Below are positions 36,217 through 47,126 of a stretch of DNA of 64,000 bases, piece by piece (the first letter of the stretch is position 1; the number at the start of each line of letters is the position of its first letter). The stretch lies in the NCBI GenBank assembly GCA_021927905.1, contig BLLK01000075.1, positions 1 to 64,000 on the forward strand. The letters run 5' to 3'. The translations under genes and the position numbers were made by a program. The notes under the pieces are model-generated. The model ran no database searches. It saw only the letters and a list, made by a program, of their open reading frames with translations, and was not told the DNA's origin. This DNA is from Chaetoceros tenuissimus. Taxonomy: Eukaryota > Bacillariophyta > Thalassiosirophyceae > Chaetocerotales > Chaetocerotaceae.

Positions 36217-37249
36217 TCATTCTACTTCTTCATCAATATCATAGTCATCCTCAAAGTAAATTCCAAATGCTTCATAGGCTCTTTGATGAGCAGAATTCCG
36301 TCCTTGAGTGGATGGCTGGTCATCATTATCTTCAGGATTATCAAAAGATATGTAATCCATTACATTTGGAGTTTCTCCACCAGCTACAACAACTTCAATG
36401 ATTCCCAAAAATCTTGATATTTCAATAATCTTTCGAAGAGCTTGAGCCTTTGGTCGAATAGATATATTGAAAAGACCTGTGGAAGGATAAAAACATTATA
36501 GAAAAGCAATGGTTGGATTGGTTTAAAAAAGAAGAGGAAGCATGTCTTACCACCAAGCGGAAAAAATAACGAAACCCAAAAAAATCCTACAACTCCATGA
36601 GCATACCTAAATAAGAAAGCAACCAAAGGCCCACTGTACTAGACAAGGAAAAATGCAACAATGTAGAGAGAGGATTGAAAGATGGCTGATTTCGTGAGCA
36701 CAAGTTTCAAAGCTTGCTTCTCATATCGTGCAGACATTTCTTCTTTGTTATTCTGATTTTCTTCGCTTTGTTCTTGTTCCACAGGAGTATTCTGCTTTGT
36801 CTCTGATCTTTTCTTACTATTCTTATCCTTCCTCGTCGGCTGTAGTTGCTTTTCAGATGTATATACATGTAAAGTAAATGCCCCCAGCACAGTAAGCAAT
36901 GAGGAGGCGAATACAACACCCACTGGTGTAACCATAGTAATAGCTCCAAAAAAGTTTGCTCCTTTACCTCGAATACATTCAACATCATCATTTCTATCAC
37001 AGCCAATAGGAGAGGGTGCCAAAGTACACATTGCACCGTTTGCGTCGGATTGATCATTTTTCTCTCTGCTCCATATGATGCTACTGCAAGTGAAAAGATC
37101 CAAATGAAAATATGCAACCATTTCTCTTCGCCATTTGCAAAGTCTCTTGGCTTGACTTTATATTTGACACGTTTAAGAAAGTAATAGGTAAGTTGCAACG
37201 TGTAGAACGGTACAGCAAGAAAACCTACAATATAATAGTAAAGCTTCAT
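36217..37249 (-). pseudogene. Relic of a seven-helix receptor gene, C-terminal two-thirds
   Basis: Minus-strand sequence follows the receptor at 24.3-26.0 kb from helix 3 onward: FYTLQLTYYFLKRV, then IFIWIFSLAVASYGAE, a Cys loop (CDRNDDVECIRGKG), then VGVVFASSLLTVLGAF, a charged inner loop, FQSSLYIVAFFLV and LFRYAHGVVGFFWVSLFF. A GTAAG...CACAG intron then leads to a tail ending at 36217. One frame change near 37045-37080 and one in-frame TAG at 36639 interrupt the reading. Helices 1-2 are missing upstream. It is a truncated host gene copy, less decayed than its neighbour. Sequence error at the two breaks cannot be excluded. Confidence 0.7.
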
Positions 37250-37636
37250 TCCTGCTTTTTCTTTTTGTTATTTACGAAAGCAGACAAGAGAACCACGAGA
37301 ACCAAGGCAAAACGGATTTCCGAACCACAAGTACGTACTGCATGTAGGCACGTGCCGCGGCAGTTATTCAAATGAAACCATTGATTTTCTCTTCACAAAA
37401 GAAAAAGCTCAACGTCGGCAAACGCATTATTTACCCAGCAGCAAGTATAAGGTAAAGTGTAGCTTTTCCAAAATTTTATATATTATATTATGTATAGATC
37501 CTAAAGTTTTCCGCCTTTTATTATTTCCATGTGCATGGGAAAACTTATTATCGCTTGCAATGTTCATTCAGAGAAACATCAAAGACAAAAGATCGATTCA
37601 ACCCCTTTTGATTGTGATTCTGCATACTAATGTTTT
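37250..37636. other. Spacer
   Basis: About 390 bases between the receptor relic and the GNAT gene end. GTACGTAC occurs at about 37331. No gene is supported. Confidence 0.6.
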
Positions 37637-40279
37637 CTAACCCAAGATATCCCAACTTTCTTTATCCAACCAACTGCTTCTAGTCACTGTTTTAGCCTTG
37701 ACCATGTCCCAATCATCAATGGAAGAATTCACAATACCGTCCATACTCTTGTAATATTCTTTATTTGACATCCCCTTCTTTTTAGGAAGTAAATGTACTT
37801 TCCACTTTGGACGGCCTTCATGTTTTCCTTTGAAATTTCCATTGATGTAAAGAGGGATTGCGTTAATATGACGCTTTTTGTAGTCGAAATCAATCACATA
37901 GTAATACTGAGATGTGTATTGATTGGAGTTGCGGCGAAGTTTAGAAGGCTTTGGTGTAATGATTTTATTGAAGAAAAGTTGGCTTTTCGACAGGCCTGTT
38001 CCTTGAATGAGGTTTTGTTTGCGATAGCTTACTTCGGCTTTGGGAGAGAGAGGCGAAAGAGGATGAGGCAATTTCATTGTTGACTTTTTCTTTGGTGTAG
38101 TAGGTACGTTTTGAACTGGTTTCTTCTTTTCCTTGGAAACGGTCTTGCTCTCTGCTTTGTTTTGTGCAGGTATTACTGGAGATGCGTTGGCTGCCTTCAT
38201 TAGCTCGATTGCCTTGGACTTACTCTTTCTTAAAGTCGTGACTACAATTGGTGTAACAACCTCCTTCTTTGGCTTTTCAACCTCTTTTCCATTTGCGCTG
38301 ATGACATTTTGAGTGGTTTCATTAGATTCTACCTTGAGAGGTGTACGAATATCCGAAGCCTTTTTATTCTTGTCATCAGTGGTAATAGTCTCTGGGATAG
38401 TGGACTTTGTCTTCTCTGGTTTAGCATCAACAGTCGCATTGCTAACAGCCAGAGTATCCTTCACTTCCTTTTCAATATTCATAGTCTCGAGCACCTTGCA
38501 ATTCTTTTCCTTTTTCGAATCTACGCTTGCACATGACATGCTACGTGCTTTCTTTTTAGAAGATACACTAGCGCTCGACATGGCTCTAGATCTCTTTCTA
38601 GGAAGGCCTCCCAAAGGTAAAATGGCTGGTTTCTTTGCGATGAAGCACTGTGCACCTAAATGATCTGTGAAGCTAGGTGTGCCTTGAGTTCCACACTCGG
38701 CACAAGTAGAAATGGTTGAAAACTTTTTGATTCTACGAGCCATCATGTATGACGGAGCTCCAATTTGATCCAATCCCTCTTCGGTAGTTTGCGCATAGCT
38801 CCAATGTCTATATCCTACATCTTGGACTTCCCCCTTTTCATCCATGATATCTTTTTCATTCCCATATTTACAAACGGCTCCTACCCTTACAAAGCCAAAT
38901 TTTTCATAGAACGGTCTTGATTTTACCGTAGCTTCCAAAACAACGTAATCATAGCACTGTCTTCTAGCAATATCATCTAATGCCATTTGTAGGAGATATT
39001 CCCCGCACCCTAGTGCACCTACAAGACTAATTTCTGCAATGGTTGGCCAAACTACCCCTTCAGCCAATGGATCGCCAGCACGAATTTGCGATTCTAATTC
39101 ATTTGCAAGAATTCCTTCATCATTCTTGCCTTGATCAGTTGCATTCATTCCATTAGCCTTGTGTTGAGAGTCCCACTTGAAGTAATGCGTCCAAGTAGTA
39201 AAGTTCGTCATCATGATGAATCCCTGTAGCCAGCCTCCTGTTTTATGACGAATCTGGTATCCTCTCAAGGGATCATCAATTTGAATACGATCCTTGACGT
39301 ATACATGAGAAATAGGTTCGTTGAACTTTTCCTTTCTGCGGACATTGTACGGAAGCAAATTATACTGATGCCAAGCTGCAGCAGAACAGATTGCTACCAT
39401 TTCATCTACACTTTCTTCCCAATCCGCACGACAGCTTGGTGCCCAAATGACACTATCAGCATTGGGTCCGAAAGGTCTTTTAGAAGTAGAGACTGGAGAT
39501 TGCATGTGCGGATGACATGAATGACATGGACCTGCAAATGTATTTGTAGAGGCAGAAGTATCAACAGACATGCTACTAGAGGAAAGATCCGTTGCAACTT
39601 CACTAACTGTATCCGGTTCCTCATCTTCTTGAAGCACATCACTAACTGGCTTGACACTTTGCATATTGTCACAATGCACCAAACTAGGCAAAGACAGCAT
39701 AGACACTTGATTCTTTTTCAGAGATTCCTTCGATGCAGCATCATTAGAATCAGAAAGAGCAATCTCTCTCCAAGTTTTGAGAAATGAAGGATTCTTTTGC
39801 ACCATAGGCACAAGATTCATATCATAGGTCCGTTCTCGCTTCATTTTTCTCCTTGGCGCGCTATTATTTTTTTGGCTAGTCATGACATTTGAGTCACTCA
39901 TTTGATTTTTTTCAATTTGAGTAGAATTATGAGCATTTGCAATATTCATCAAAGTAACACAATTTGGAGAAGTAAGAGGTAACTTTTGATTCATGGATGT
40001 GTTCATTGATGATCCAGCACGAATAGAACAAGTACCATGAAGAGCAGTTTGACTACCATTTTCATTCGTGGCTAGTGAGTCATTCCCTTCTCGAGTGATC
40101 TCAGCAGCACAACCTAAACTAGGTAGGCAACTAGGTACCTCTTGTGACTCCCAATAGTAGCCAACCGTGAAGTTCTTTTTGCTTCTATTCTTTGCCAATG
40201 GCTGATTCAATGCATTGCTGAAGGAATCGGAGTGTTTGCGGCTGCAGTTCATGTTGGACACAGATGCTGTTGATACCAT
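37637..40279 (-). CDS. GNAT-family acetyltransferase-like nuclear protein (880 aa)
   Basis: Single open frame. Residues 1-270 are hydrophilic and disordered, with short basic clusters (PRRKMKRERTYD). A folded core at about 275-500 contains the acetyl-CoA-binding segment (LVGALGCGEYLLQMALDDI) and the family's C-terminal strand-helix motif (VVLEATVKSRPFYEKFGFVRVG). A possible zinc pair occurs near CAECGTQGTPSFTDHLGAQC. The next 250 residues are Lys/Ser-rich with a tandem repeat (RAMSSASVSSKKK, RSMSCASVDSKKE). The last 100 residues form a conserved-looking module (YYYVIDFDYKKRHINAIPLY). Acetyl transfer is inferred; histone or DNA association fits the basic composition, but the substrate is unknown. 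Confidence 0.75.
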   Translation of the reverse strand: MVSTASVSNMNCSRKHSDSFSNALNQPLAKNRSKKNFTVGYYWESQEVPSCLPSLGCAAEITREGNDSLATNENGSQTALHGTCSIRAGSSMNTSMNQKLPLTSPNCVTLMNIANAHNSTQIEKNQMSDSNVMTSQKNNSAPRRKMKRERTYDMNLVPMVQKNPSFLKTWREIALSDSNDAASKESLKKNQVSMLSLPSLVHCDNMQSVKPVSDVLQEDEEPDTVSEVATDLSSSSMSVDTSASTNTFAGPCHSCHPHMQSPVSTSKRPFGPNADSVIWAPSCRADWEESVDEMVAICSAAAWHQYNLLPYNVRRKEKFNEPISHVYVKDRIQIDDPLRGYQIRHKTGGWLQGFIMMTNFTTWTHYFKWDSQHKANGMNATDQGKNDEGILANELESQIRAGDPLAEGVVWPTIAEISLVGALGCGEYLLQMALDDIARRQCYDYVVLEATVKSRPFYEKFGFVRVGAVCKYGNEKDIMDEKGEVQDVGYRHWSYAQTTEEGLDQIGAPSYMMARRIKKFSTISTCAECGTQGTPSFTDHLGAQCFIAKKPAILPLGGLPRKRSRAMSSASVSSKKKARSMSCASVDSKKEKNCKVLETMNIEKEVKDTLAVSNATVDAKPEKTKSTIPETITTDDKNKKASDIRTPLKVESNETTQNVISANGKEVEKPKKEVVTPIVVTTLRKSKSKAIELMKAANASPVIPAQNKAESKTVSKEKKKPVQNVPTTPKKKSTMKLPHPLSPLSPKAEVSYRKQNLIQGTGLSKSQLFFNKIITPKPSKLRRNSNQYTSQYYYVIDFDYKKRHINAIPLYINGNFKGKHEGRPKWKVHLLPKKKGMSNKEYYKSMDGIVNSSIDDWDMVKAKTVTRSSWLDKESWDILG

Positions 40280-40884
40280 TGTTGCACAAGATCCAATGAT
40301 GAGGAAGGTGGCAATGAAAATATGAGGCTAGCAAAAGCAGCTGCTTTTCGGAGTCCAAGAAGCTCTTTTTTTTGCCAAGCAATCGGAGATTTGTACACAT
40401 GTTTAAGACAATAAACGAATCTCCGATTGTTGAGTAAAAATACTCCGTCATCTTTGCAAAAGGCTATTTATAGCCTATTTAGCGTGTGCCGTTGCGTTGA
40501 GAAAGATGAAAATTCAAAAGAACATTTTGAATGTATTTCTTTGCTCACAAGATATGGTTAGAGTTTATGATAAAAACAAATATTTCTGTATTCAATTTTT
40601 TAAAAAGGAAGAAGAAAGGAATAAGGTTTACAAACGAATCTTGAAACTTACTAGATATACAGTGGTACGAGCTGGAATAACTATGAAACAAATTTCACAT
40701 AGACAGGTGAAGTACATTATATTGGTCGATATCAGTTCGAATTATGACTTCACATATGGAAGGGCATGCATTTGATCCATTATCCATTTTTATAAATAAA
40801 TGATCGTAGAAGTGTGCCATTTTTCTAGAACAATACACAAAAACAAATATAATTATAAATGTAATCATGAAATTATAGGTTCAT
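40280..40884. other. Spacer between GNAT and cyclase genes
   Basis: About 600 bases. A + strand frame at 40497-40775 is Lys/Ile-rich and unrecognised, and I treat it as chance. The 5' part serves as upstream region of the GNAT gene. Confidence 0.5.
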
Positions 40885-43347
40885 TTATGCCATAATGATA
40901 TTTACAGGGATTCGCATTGGGTCCATGATCCAAGTCTCCATAACGCCAACATTCTTGACATCCGTATTTCTCTTCTCGTCCCACACCATGTGATGATCAT
41001 TCACAAGATCATGAAATGCCTTCGACACATGAACCTTGCCAACTGGTGCTGTTTGCTCCATCCTTGCGGCAATGTTGACTGCATCACCATACACTGAAAA
41101 CTTTGGGACATTCTGACCAAGGATTCCATACGATAAATTACCTACATGTATACCTACTCGTATTTGAAGTCTTTCACGAGTTTCAGTTGGAGCATATACA
41201 TTGTAAGCTTCTCGTACCATATCTTGGGCCATTGCTAGACATCTAACAGCTGCACCCTTACCGGCATCTTTGTCGTTGCCTTCTTCCAATAGTCCTCCAC
41301 TGACGATGTATGTATCGCCGATGGTTTCAAGTTTTCTCACTCCATGCTTTTCACAGAGAGTATCAAAGATGTGATACAAGTCATTGAGCATTTGCATTAC
41401 CTCAATAGGTTGTAAACCATGAGCTATCCTTGAGAATCCAACGATATCACAGAATATCATTGATACATTAGATTGAGTCTCAGCAAACAATACAGGCTTG
41501 GAGTCTGAGATACCTGATTCCGAAGTAATGGATGATGTCGGAGTCATATGCCTCATTCCAAGTCTCATGCAACTTTCTCTTTTGAGGATTCCAATGTTTT
41601 CTAAACGGCGCTGGGTAACTTCCATCTTTGAAGCAGTAAATGAATCTCTTCTAATGTTGTTGAAGGCAGTGCGCGGAGAAAGTTTTGCATTATCTTTGAT
41701 ATGAGTTTCATGAGTAGAACAGTCCAAATTGCATGATTCAGTACAAGAAAGAAGGTCATCATTTTGTTCTACAGAGGTCTTCCAATGATCCTCAATCTTT
41801 TCTAAAACTGGACCAGGAATCATAGATTGTAACAACTTTCGCGAGGCATTATAGGATTCAATTTGTTCCTCTTGAAGTCTCTTGGAGTAAAGATGACCTC
41901 CTATTCTATACCCAATATCTTTGATCAACATAATATCCATCTCATTGAAGGCATTAGCTTGTTCTGAAGCAATGTGTAGCGCACCTGCAAACTTTCTTGC
42001 TCCAATCAAGATTGGTACGGAGAGAAAGGATTTAGAACCAACACGACGAAAGGTCTTGTACTCAGGATATAAGTTAGCTGTAGCGAGGTCTTGACAGTAG
42101 TACGCGTCAAGAGATTCAGCACAATGTTCAGTGGCACAATCTTTTAATGGATGCACGATAGCATCTTCTTCACCATCTGAAAAGATGAAATCGCTTGCAC
42201 TAGGTCCAAGTGCTACGAATGAGCACTCTTGTAGTAGAAAATTCTCTTCGTCCATCATCAAAGTGTAACTACACCTATCAACCCCAAACAAAGAGTACAA
42301 GAGCCTACTGACAATTTCATAGCATTCATTTCCTGTAGGGGCTAACATAAATCTATTTGATAGCATCGATACTTCTCTTGTCTTTTTCACCAAGAGCTTT
42401 GCATCTTCAATTGTTGAGATCTGGTTATCGACATACTGGTTGAATTTAAGAGATTCATGTTGGAGCCATTCTTCATTCTCAGTCGCTTCAGCTTTTTTAC
42501 TAAATGCAACATTGTTATCGGAACCATTTTTACTTCCAAAAGATGTTTCGCGCAGTATAGAACCTCCTGTATTCAATGATCCATTACTGGAATTGAAACT
42601 TGCATTAGCTCTGGATGAGAGGGACTTTCTTTTCCTTTGAGAAGTAGATATTATAGAAACACAGCTTGTATTCGAGCTTTTCCTCGACATGGAAGAACCA
42701 ACAGAGTTGATTAAAACTGAGGTTGAAGAATCATTGCCTGGGTTCTTGGGTGACTTTTGATCCTGGTGCAAAAACGGACACACTTCTTGCTGTTGATAGG
42801 ATGGCCTAGCTCCATATTTCCCCCCTAGCACAAAACAACTATTGTTTGTAATACTCCTTCTCATGGCGTTGACAGTAGACACTCTTTTTAGAGAGGGACG
42901 TTTGGCAGGAGCAGCAATATAATCTTGATTCCGCTTCTCACCAAGGAAGGAGATACCACGTTTTCTACTTGGCTTGGCAAAGGTCAAAGAGTGACGCCTG
43001 AGTGAATAATCTTCTTGACGAGGCATTACTTGGCTTGATTCATGATCTTTTCCCATCAAAGACGAGGTCGGCCTTGTACTTGTTGCTGTACTGCTCCTTT
43101 CTTGAGCTATAGTTTCTTCTTGAGGTAACGATATGATGGAAGGCTCATTTAAAAGTACATCTCGAGAAGGGCCTTTCATCTTCTCAATTGGGATATTAGA
43201 TGAGGATATATAACTAGTCGTGGTGCTAGTACTAGGCAAAAAGGAGGATGATCCGTCTTGTTGTGATGATGTACTTGCTCTATTTTGTTCTATAGAAGGT
43301 AATAAGGAAGATCTGCTTTCGTCACTGCTTCTCATCGCGTCTGACAT
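40885..43347 (-). CDS. GAF-domain nucleotide cyclase, paralog 2 (820 aa)
   Basis: Single exon, intact. A Ser-rich N-terminal 300 residues include the paired basic motif YSLRRHSLTF, a likely kinase site shared with the next gene. A GAF domain spans about 310-500 (YSLFGVDRCSYTLMMDEENF to FAGALHIASEQ). A linker with MIPGPVLEKIEDHW follows, then the catalytic domain. Metal ligands are FCDIVGFS and IGDTY. The purine selector is Glu in KLETIGD with Ser in FSVYGD. The catalytic Asn/Arg lie in NIAARME. All catalytic residues are present; guanylate cyclase activity is favoured. It lacks the intron found at FADI|VGFS in the 21.8-kb gene. It lies head-to-tail with paralog 3, a tandem duplication. Confidence 0.9.
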   Translation of the reverse strand: MSDAMRSSDESRSSLLPSIEQNRASTSSQQDGSSSFLPSTSTTTSYISSSNIPIEKMKGPSRDVLLNEPSIISLPQEETIAQERSSTATSTRPTSSLMGKDHESSQVMPRQEDYSLRRHSLTFAKPSRKRGISFLGEKRNQDYIAAPAKRPSLKRVSTVNAMRRSITNNSCFVLGGKYGARPSYQQQEVCPFLHQDQKSPKNPGNDSSTSVLINSVGSSMSRKSSNTSCVSIISTSQRKRKSLSSRANASFNSSNGSLNTGGSILRETSFGSKNGSDNNVAFSKKAEATENEEWLQHESLKFNQYVDNQISTIEDAKLLVKKTREVSMLSNRFMLAPTGNECYEIVSRLLYSLFGVDRCSYTLMMDEENFLLQECSFVALGPSASDFIFSDGEEDAIVHPLKDCATEHCAESLDAYYCQDLATANLYPEYKTFRRVGSKSFLSVPILIGARKFAGALHIASEQANAFNEMDIMLIKDIGYRIGGHLYSKRLQEEQIESYNASRKLLQSMIPGPVLEKIEDHWKTSVEQNDDLLSCTESCNLDCSTHETHIKDNAKLSPRTAFNNIRRDSFTASKMEVTQRRLENIGILKRESCMRLGMRHMTPTSSITSESGISDSKPVLFAETQSNVSMIFCDIVGFSRIAHGLQPIEVMQMLNDLYHIFDTLCEKHGVRKLETIGDTYIVSGGLLEEGNDKDAGKGAAVRCLAMAQDMVREAYNVYAPTETRERLQIRVGIHVGNLSYGILGQNVPKFSVYGDAVNIAARMEQTAPVGKVHVSKAFHDLVNDHHMVWDEKRNTDVKNVGVMETWIMDPMRIPVNIIMA

Positions 43348-44089
43348 TATTAAGAATTTTATGGATAGCTTCTAAGAACTTGAAAGAGCAATCTAAATCT
43401 CTTTGAAGGCTTACTATTGTACTTCGTTGTTGATGGGAAGTGGTCGTGACAAAAGCGAGAAAGATTATGTATGTTCCTTTTTACGAGGTACGCATGAAAT
43501 AAAGAAATGTCAAGAAGGAATGAATGACGATTAGACAAGCAAAATTGAAAAAAAAAATGACAAAAACTGTACAGCTCAGAATCAATGAGTCACTTGCTGC
43601 TTTCAAATCCTCTACATATTTCACCTAATACTTGTTTCGCTATCTTTCCATGCACAAACAGAGATAGAAAAATGAAGTATTTGTCGGAATTTGTAATCCA
43701 CGTATGTGTTTGGTTATAAATTGCAGTCAAAATTCATTTCTATGAGGCAAGTAAGTAAGAGTCAGTCCTTATTGTTCAGAAACGGAGAATTTTTCAAAGA
43801 TTGAATGCGGGATTGAATCAGCTATCAGACAGTCAGTACTTCTTCTTGCAATTCTATAGTTAAAAAAAAGCGACAATAAAAAAGATCTAGTTATGCTTCG
43901 TCAATAGCTATGATCCTTTTATAAGAGAAACAATTAGGGTTAGGGTTAGGTCTTGAATCAAATATAAAAGTCATCGATAAAGGATTAGTTTCATGAATTT
44001 AATATCTAGAATAAAACAAAGAATGGTTTCAATGTAAAGTTTGAAGTCATGTACGAGTATTATGTATAATTATTTTGGAATTCGTTAAA
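43348..44089. other. Spacer between tandem cyclase genes
   Basis: About 740 bases with an interstitial telomere-type repeat at 43934-43950 (separate entry). The region upstream of the 820-aa gene would hold its promoter. No coding signal is seen. Confidence 0.6.
43934..43950 (+). repeat. Interstitial telomere-type repeat
   Basis: Reads TTAGGGTTAGGGTTAGG, nearly three units of the TTAGGG motif, between two tandem cyclase genes. Confidence 0.85.
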
Positions 44090-46361
44090 TTACATGCAGT
44101 TCATGATCCAAGTCTCCATTACTCCAACATTCTTCACGTCCGTATTCCTCTTCTCGTCCCACACCATGTGATGATCATTTACAAGATCATGAAATGCCTT
44201 CGACACATGAACCTTGCCAACTGGTGCTGTTTGCTCCATCCTTGCGGCAATGTTGACTGCGTCTCCATATACTGAAAACTTTGGGACATTCTGACCTAGA
44301 ATTCCATACGATAAACTGCCTACATGTATACCTACTCGTATTTGAAGTCTTTCGCGAGGTTCCGTAGGGGCATATACATTGTAAGCTTCTCGCACCATAT
44401 CTTGAGCCATTTCAAGGCAACGCTTGGCAGCATCCTTTCCTGAATCATTGTCATTGCCTTCTTCTAGTAGCCCTCCGCTGACGATGTATGTATCGCCGAT
44501 GGTTTCAAGTTTCCTCACTCCATGCTTTTCACAGAGAGTATCAAAGATGTGATACAAGTCATTGAGCATTTGCATTACCTCAATAGGTTCTAGAGTACGG
44601 GCAATCCTTGAGAATCCAACGATATCACAGAAGATCATGGATACATTAGATTGAGTTTCAGCAAAAAATACAGGCTTGGATTCTGAGATACCTGATTCCG
44701 AAGTAATGGATGAAGTGGGAGTCAAATGCTTCTTTCCAAGTAGCATAGTTTCTCTTTTGAGGATTCCCATGTTTTCTAGGCGACGTTGAGTGCTTTCGTA
44801 ATCGCATGGATCAAAGTTTAAAGAACCTCTTCTTTCTCTCCTTGGAAGAGAAGTAAGTCTAGAGTGATCATTGTCTTGAGTATTATCGGAAGAACAGTTT
44901 AAAGATGATGACTGGCAGGAGGAAAGCTCGTCGTCGGAAGAATTCTTCCAATGCTCCTCAATCTTTTCTAAAACTGGACCAGGAATCATAGATTGCAACA
45001 ACTTTCGCGAGGCTTCGTGAGACTCAGCTTGTTCCTCTTTAAGTCTCTTGGAGTAAAGATGACCTCCTATTCTATACCCAATATCTTTGATCAACATATT
45101 ATCTATCTCATTGAAACCATTAGCTTGTTCTGAAGCAATGTGCAGCGCACCTGCAAACTTTCTTGCTCCAATCAAGATTGGTACAGAGAGAAAGGATTGA
45201 GAACCAACACGACGAAAGGTCTTGTATTCTGGATAAGATTCACTTGAAACAAGGTCTTGACAGTAGTACGCGTCAAAAGATTCGGCACAATGTTCAGTGG
45301 CACAATCTTGTAACGGACATACAAGCGCTTCTTCTTCTCCATCTGAAAAAATGATATCGGTTGCATTAGGTCCAAATTTCGCTGTAGCGCACTCTTGTAG
45401 TAGAAAATTCTCTTCGTCCATCATCAAAGTGTAAGTACATCTATCAACTCCAAATAAAGAGTATTTCATAGCACTCATTTTCGGTCGAAGCTAACATAAA
45501 TCTATTTGATAGCATCGATACTTCTCTAGTCTTCTTGACTAGGAGCTTTGCATCCTCTACAGATGAGATCTGATCATCAACAGACTTGTTGAATCGGAGA
45601 GATTCATTTTGAAGCCACGCTCTATTTTCAGTAGCTTCAACACCCTTGTCATAGTATGCAACGTTCGTATCAGATCCTCTTTGATTACTAGAAGAGAAAA
45701 CCCCTGCTGAAAATTCAAGTGGTACTTTCTGTTTTGAATTCAATGATCCATTACTGGAATTGAAACTAGTATTAGCTTTTGAAAAGATTTCTGATTTTCT
45801 CCTCCTTTGATTACTGGATATGATGGAAATACAGCTGGCATTAGAGCTCTTTTTACATATGACAGGTATCTCTAGTAAACTTTCGCTCTGATGCTCTGCT
45901 TTGTGAAATTGCCTTTCTCCATATTTTGCTTCAAGCACAAAACAACTATTGGTTGTAGAGACTCTCTTCAGAGATTTACCTAGGAAATTGACTTCATGTT
46001 GAGTATTGCCTTGAGTTGCCTTTTCACCACTAAGGAAGGAGATACCACGTTTCCTACTAGTAGTTGGTTTGACCAAGGTCAACGAGTGACGCCTGAGGGA
46101 ATAGTCTTCTTGGTGAGGTATAACTGCATCATCAGTTCTAAATGTATCATAAGATGACATTGTGCTTGTACTAACGATTGGTTCTGACATCTTCTTTATT
46201 GAGAAGCTATCCTCATGAGATGGTAGCAGCAGGGCAGCAGTATGATTTGTTTGATGCTTCTTGTTGATCCCTCTAGATGGCAATACTCGTACGGCTGGCT
46301 CCTCTTTCTGAGGAGATGCATTAACAGGCTCTCGTTCGTTTTGTTCGTGAAAGAAGTACAT
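44090..46361 (-). pseudogene. GAF-domain nucleotide cyclase, paralog 3, frame broken in GAF
   Basis: Closely resembles the 820-aa cyclase over its whole length, including YSLRRHSLT, the GAF core, IPGPVLEKIEEHW, FCDIVGFS, KLETIGDTY and NIAARME. At about 45460 the reading frame changes. Compared with the paralog, 17 bases are absent between ECYE and YSLFGVDR. The upstream frame then ends after 305 codons, and a second frame starting at 45478 runs 462 codons to the stop. The catalytic domain is intact in the second frame. Either the gene is freshly inactivated, or it makes a truncated GAF-cyclase from an internal start, or the break is a sequence error. Confidence 0.7.
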
Positions 46362-46833
46362 ACTCCTTCTTCCAATTATTCTTTGAAGTTGATAGTTTAT
46401 TTGTTCCAGGTTGCTTCTTTGTTTTGTGGCAGGAAGCAGGAAGCAGGAAGCAGGAATGAAAAGTGAAAATCAAAACAATGTTCGCACAACCATAAGGGAA
46501 GGAGAGAACATGCAATACGTGATCGTGCGAATATGAGCGTCTTTCTGAAGAACAGAAAATGACGAACACTCTGGAAACAAGTCATTCAAAAAATCCTCTT
46601 GAAAATATATCATGTCCAATGTGTAACATCGAAAACTGATTTTCACTGTGAAACCAGGGTAATGGTTGGCCAATATTATATAAACAGTTTTATAATTGTG
46701 ACCTTTGAATGTATTTATGGTTCCATCTTAATTATAATTTAGCTTTAGATCAGTTTGACTTTTTATTCACATATACATTTGTTTGTCTTGATTCATTCTC
46801 GTTCTCAGTTCCTCGATTCTCAGAAACACGGAC

Positions 46834-47036
46834 AATCTTGAATAGATTCTGTACTGCAATCTTTTTTTTTCGGCCGTAATCTTTCCGTAATCTTTGAAGA
46901 TTATTTGAAAATTCCTCGGAATTTTGAAATAATCATTCAAAGATTACGGAAAGATTACAGAGGAATTTTAAAGATCTTTGATCTTTTAAATTCCGTTTAG
47001 AAAAAAAACCATTGCAGTCGTAAGTATTCAAGATTT
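46834..47036. repeat. Nested foldback (MITE-like) element
   Basis: Outer ends pair AATCTTGAATA (46834) with TATTCAAGATT (47025), and ACTGCAAT (46853) with ATTGCAGT. The central arms 46876-46915 and 46918-46958 are inverted repeats of about 40 bp with three differences, separated by two bases. A second hairpin pairs 46962-46976 with 46980-46994. The end motif AATCTTGAATACTTAC recurs at about 47867. No coding sequence is present, which fits a nonautonomous foldback element. Confidence 0.75.
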
Positions 47037-47126
47037 AGGAGACGCTTAGATTTAAAGTAATACAGTGTTTTTGCACCTTTTCTATTCATTTTTGGCAATT
47101 CGAATCGATTTCATACCAGAAGACAG

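Noticed and set aside
40497-40775. 92-aa open frame between GNAT and cyclase genes
   Set aside because: Composition follows AT-rich DNA, no family or splice support.
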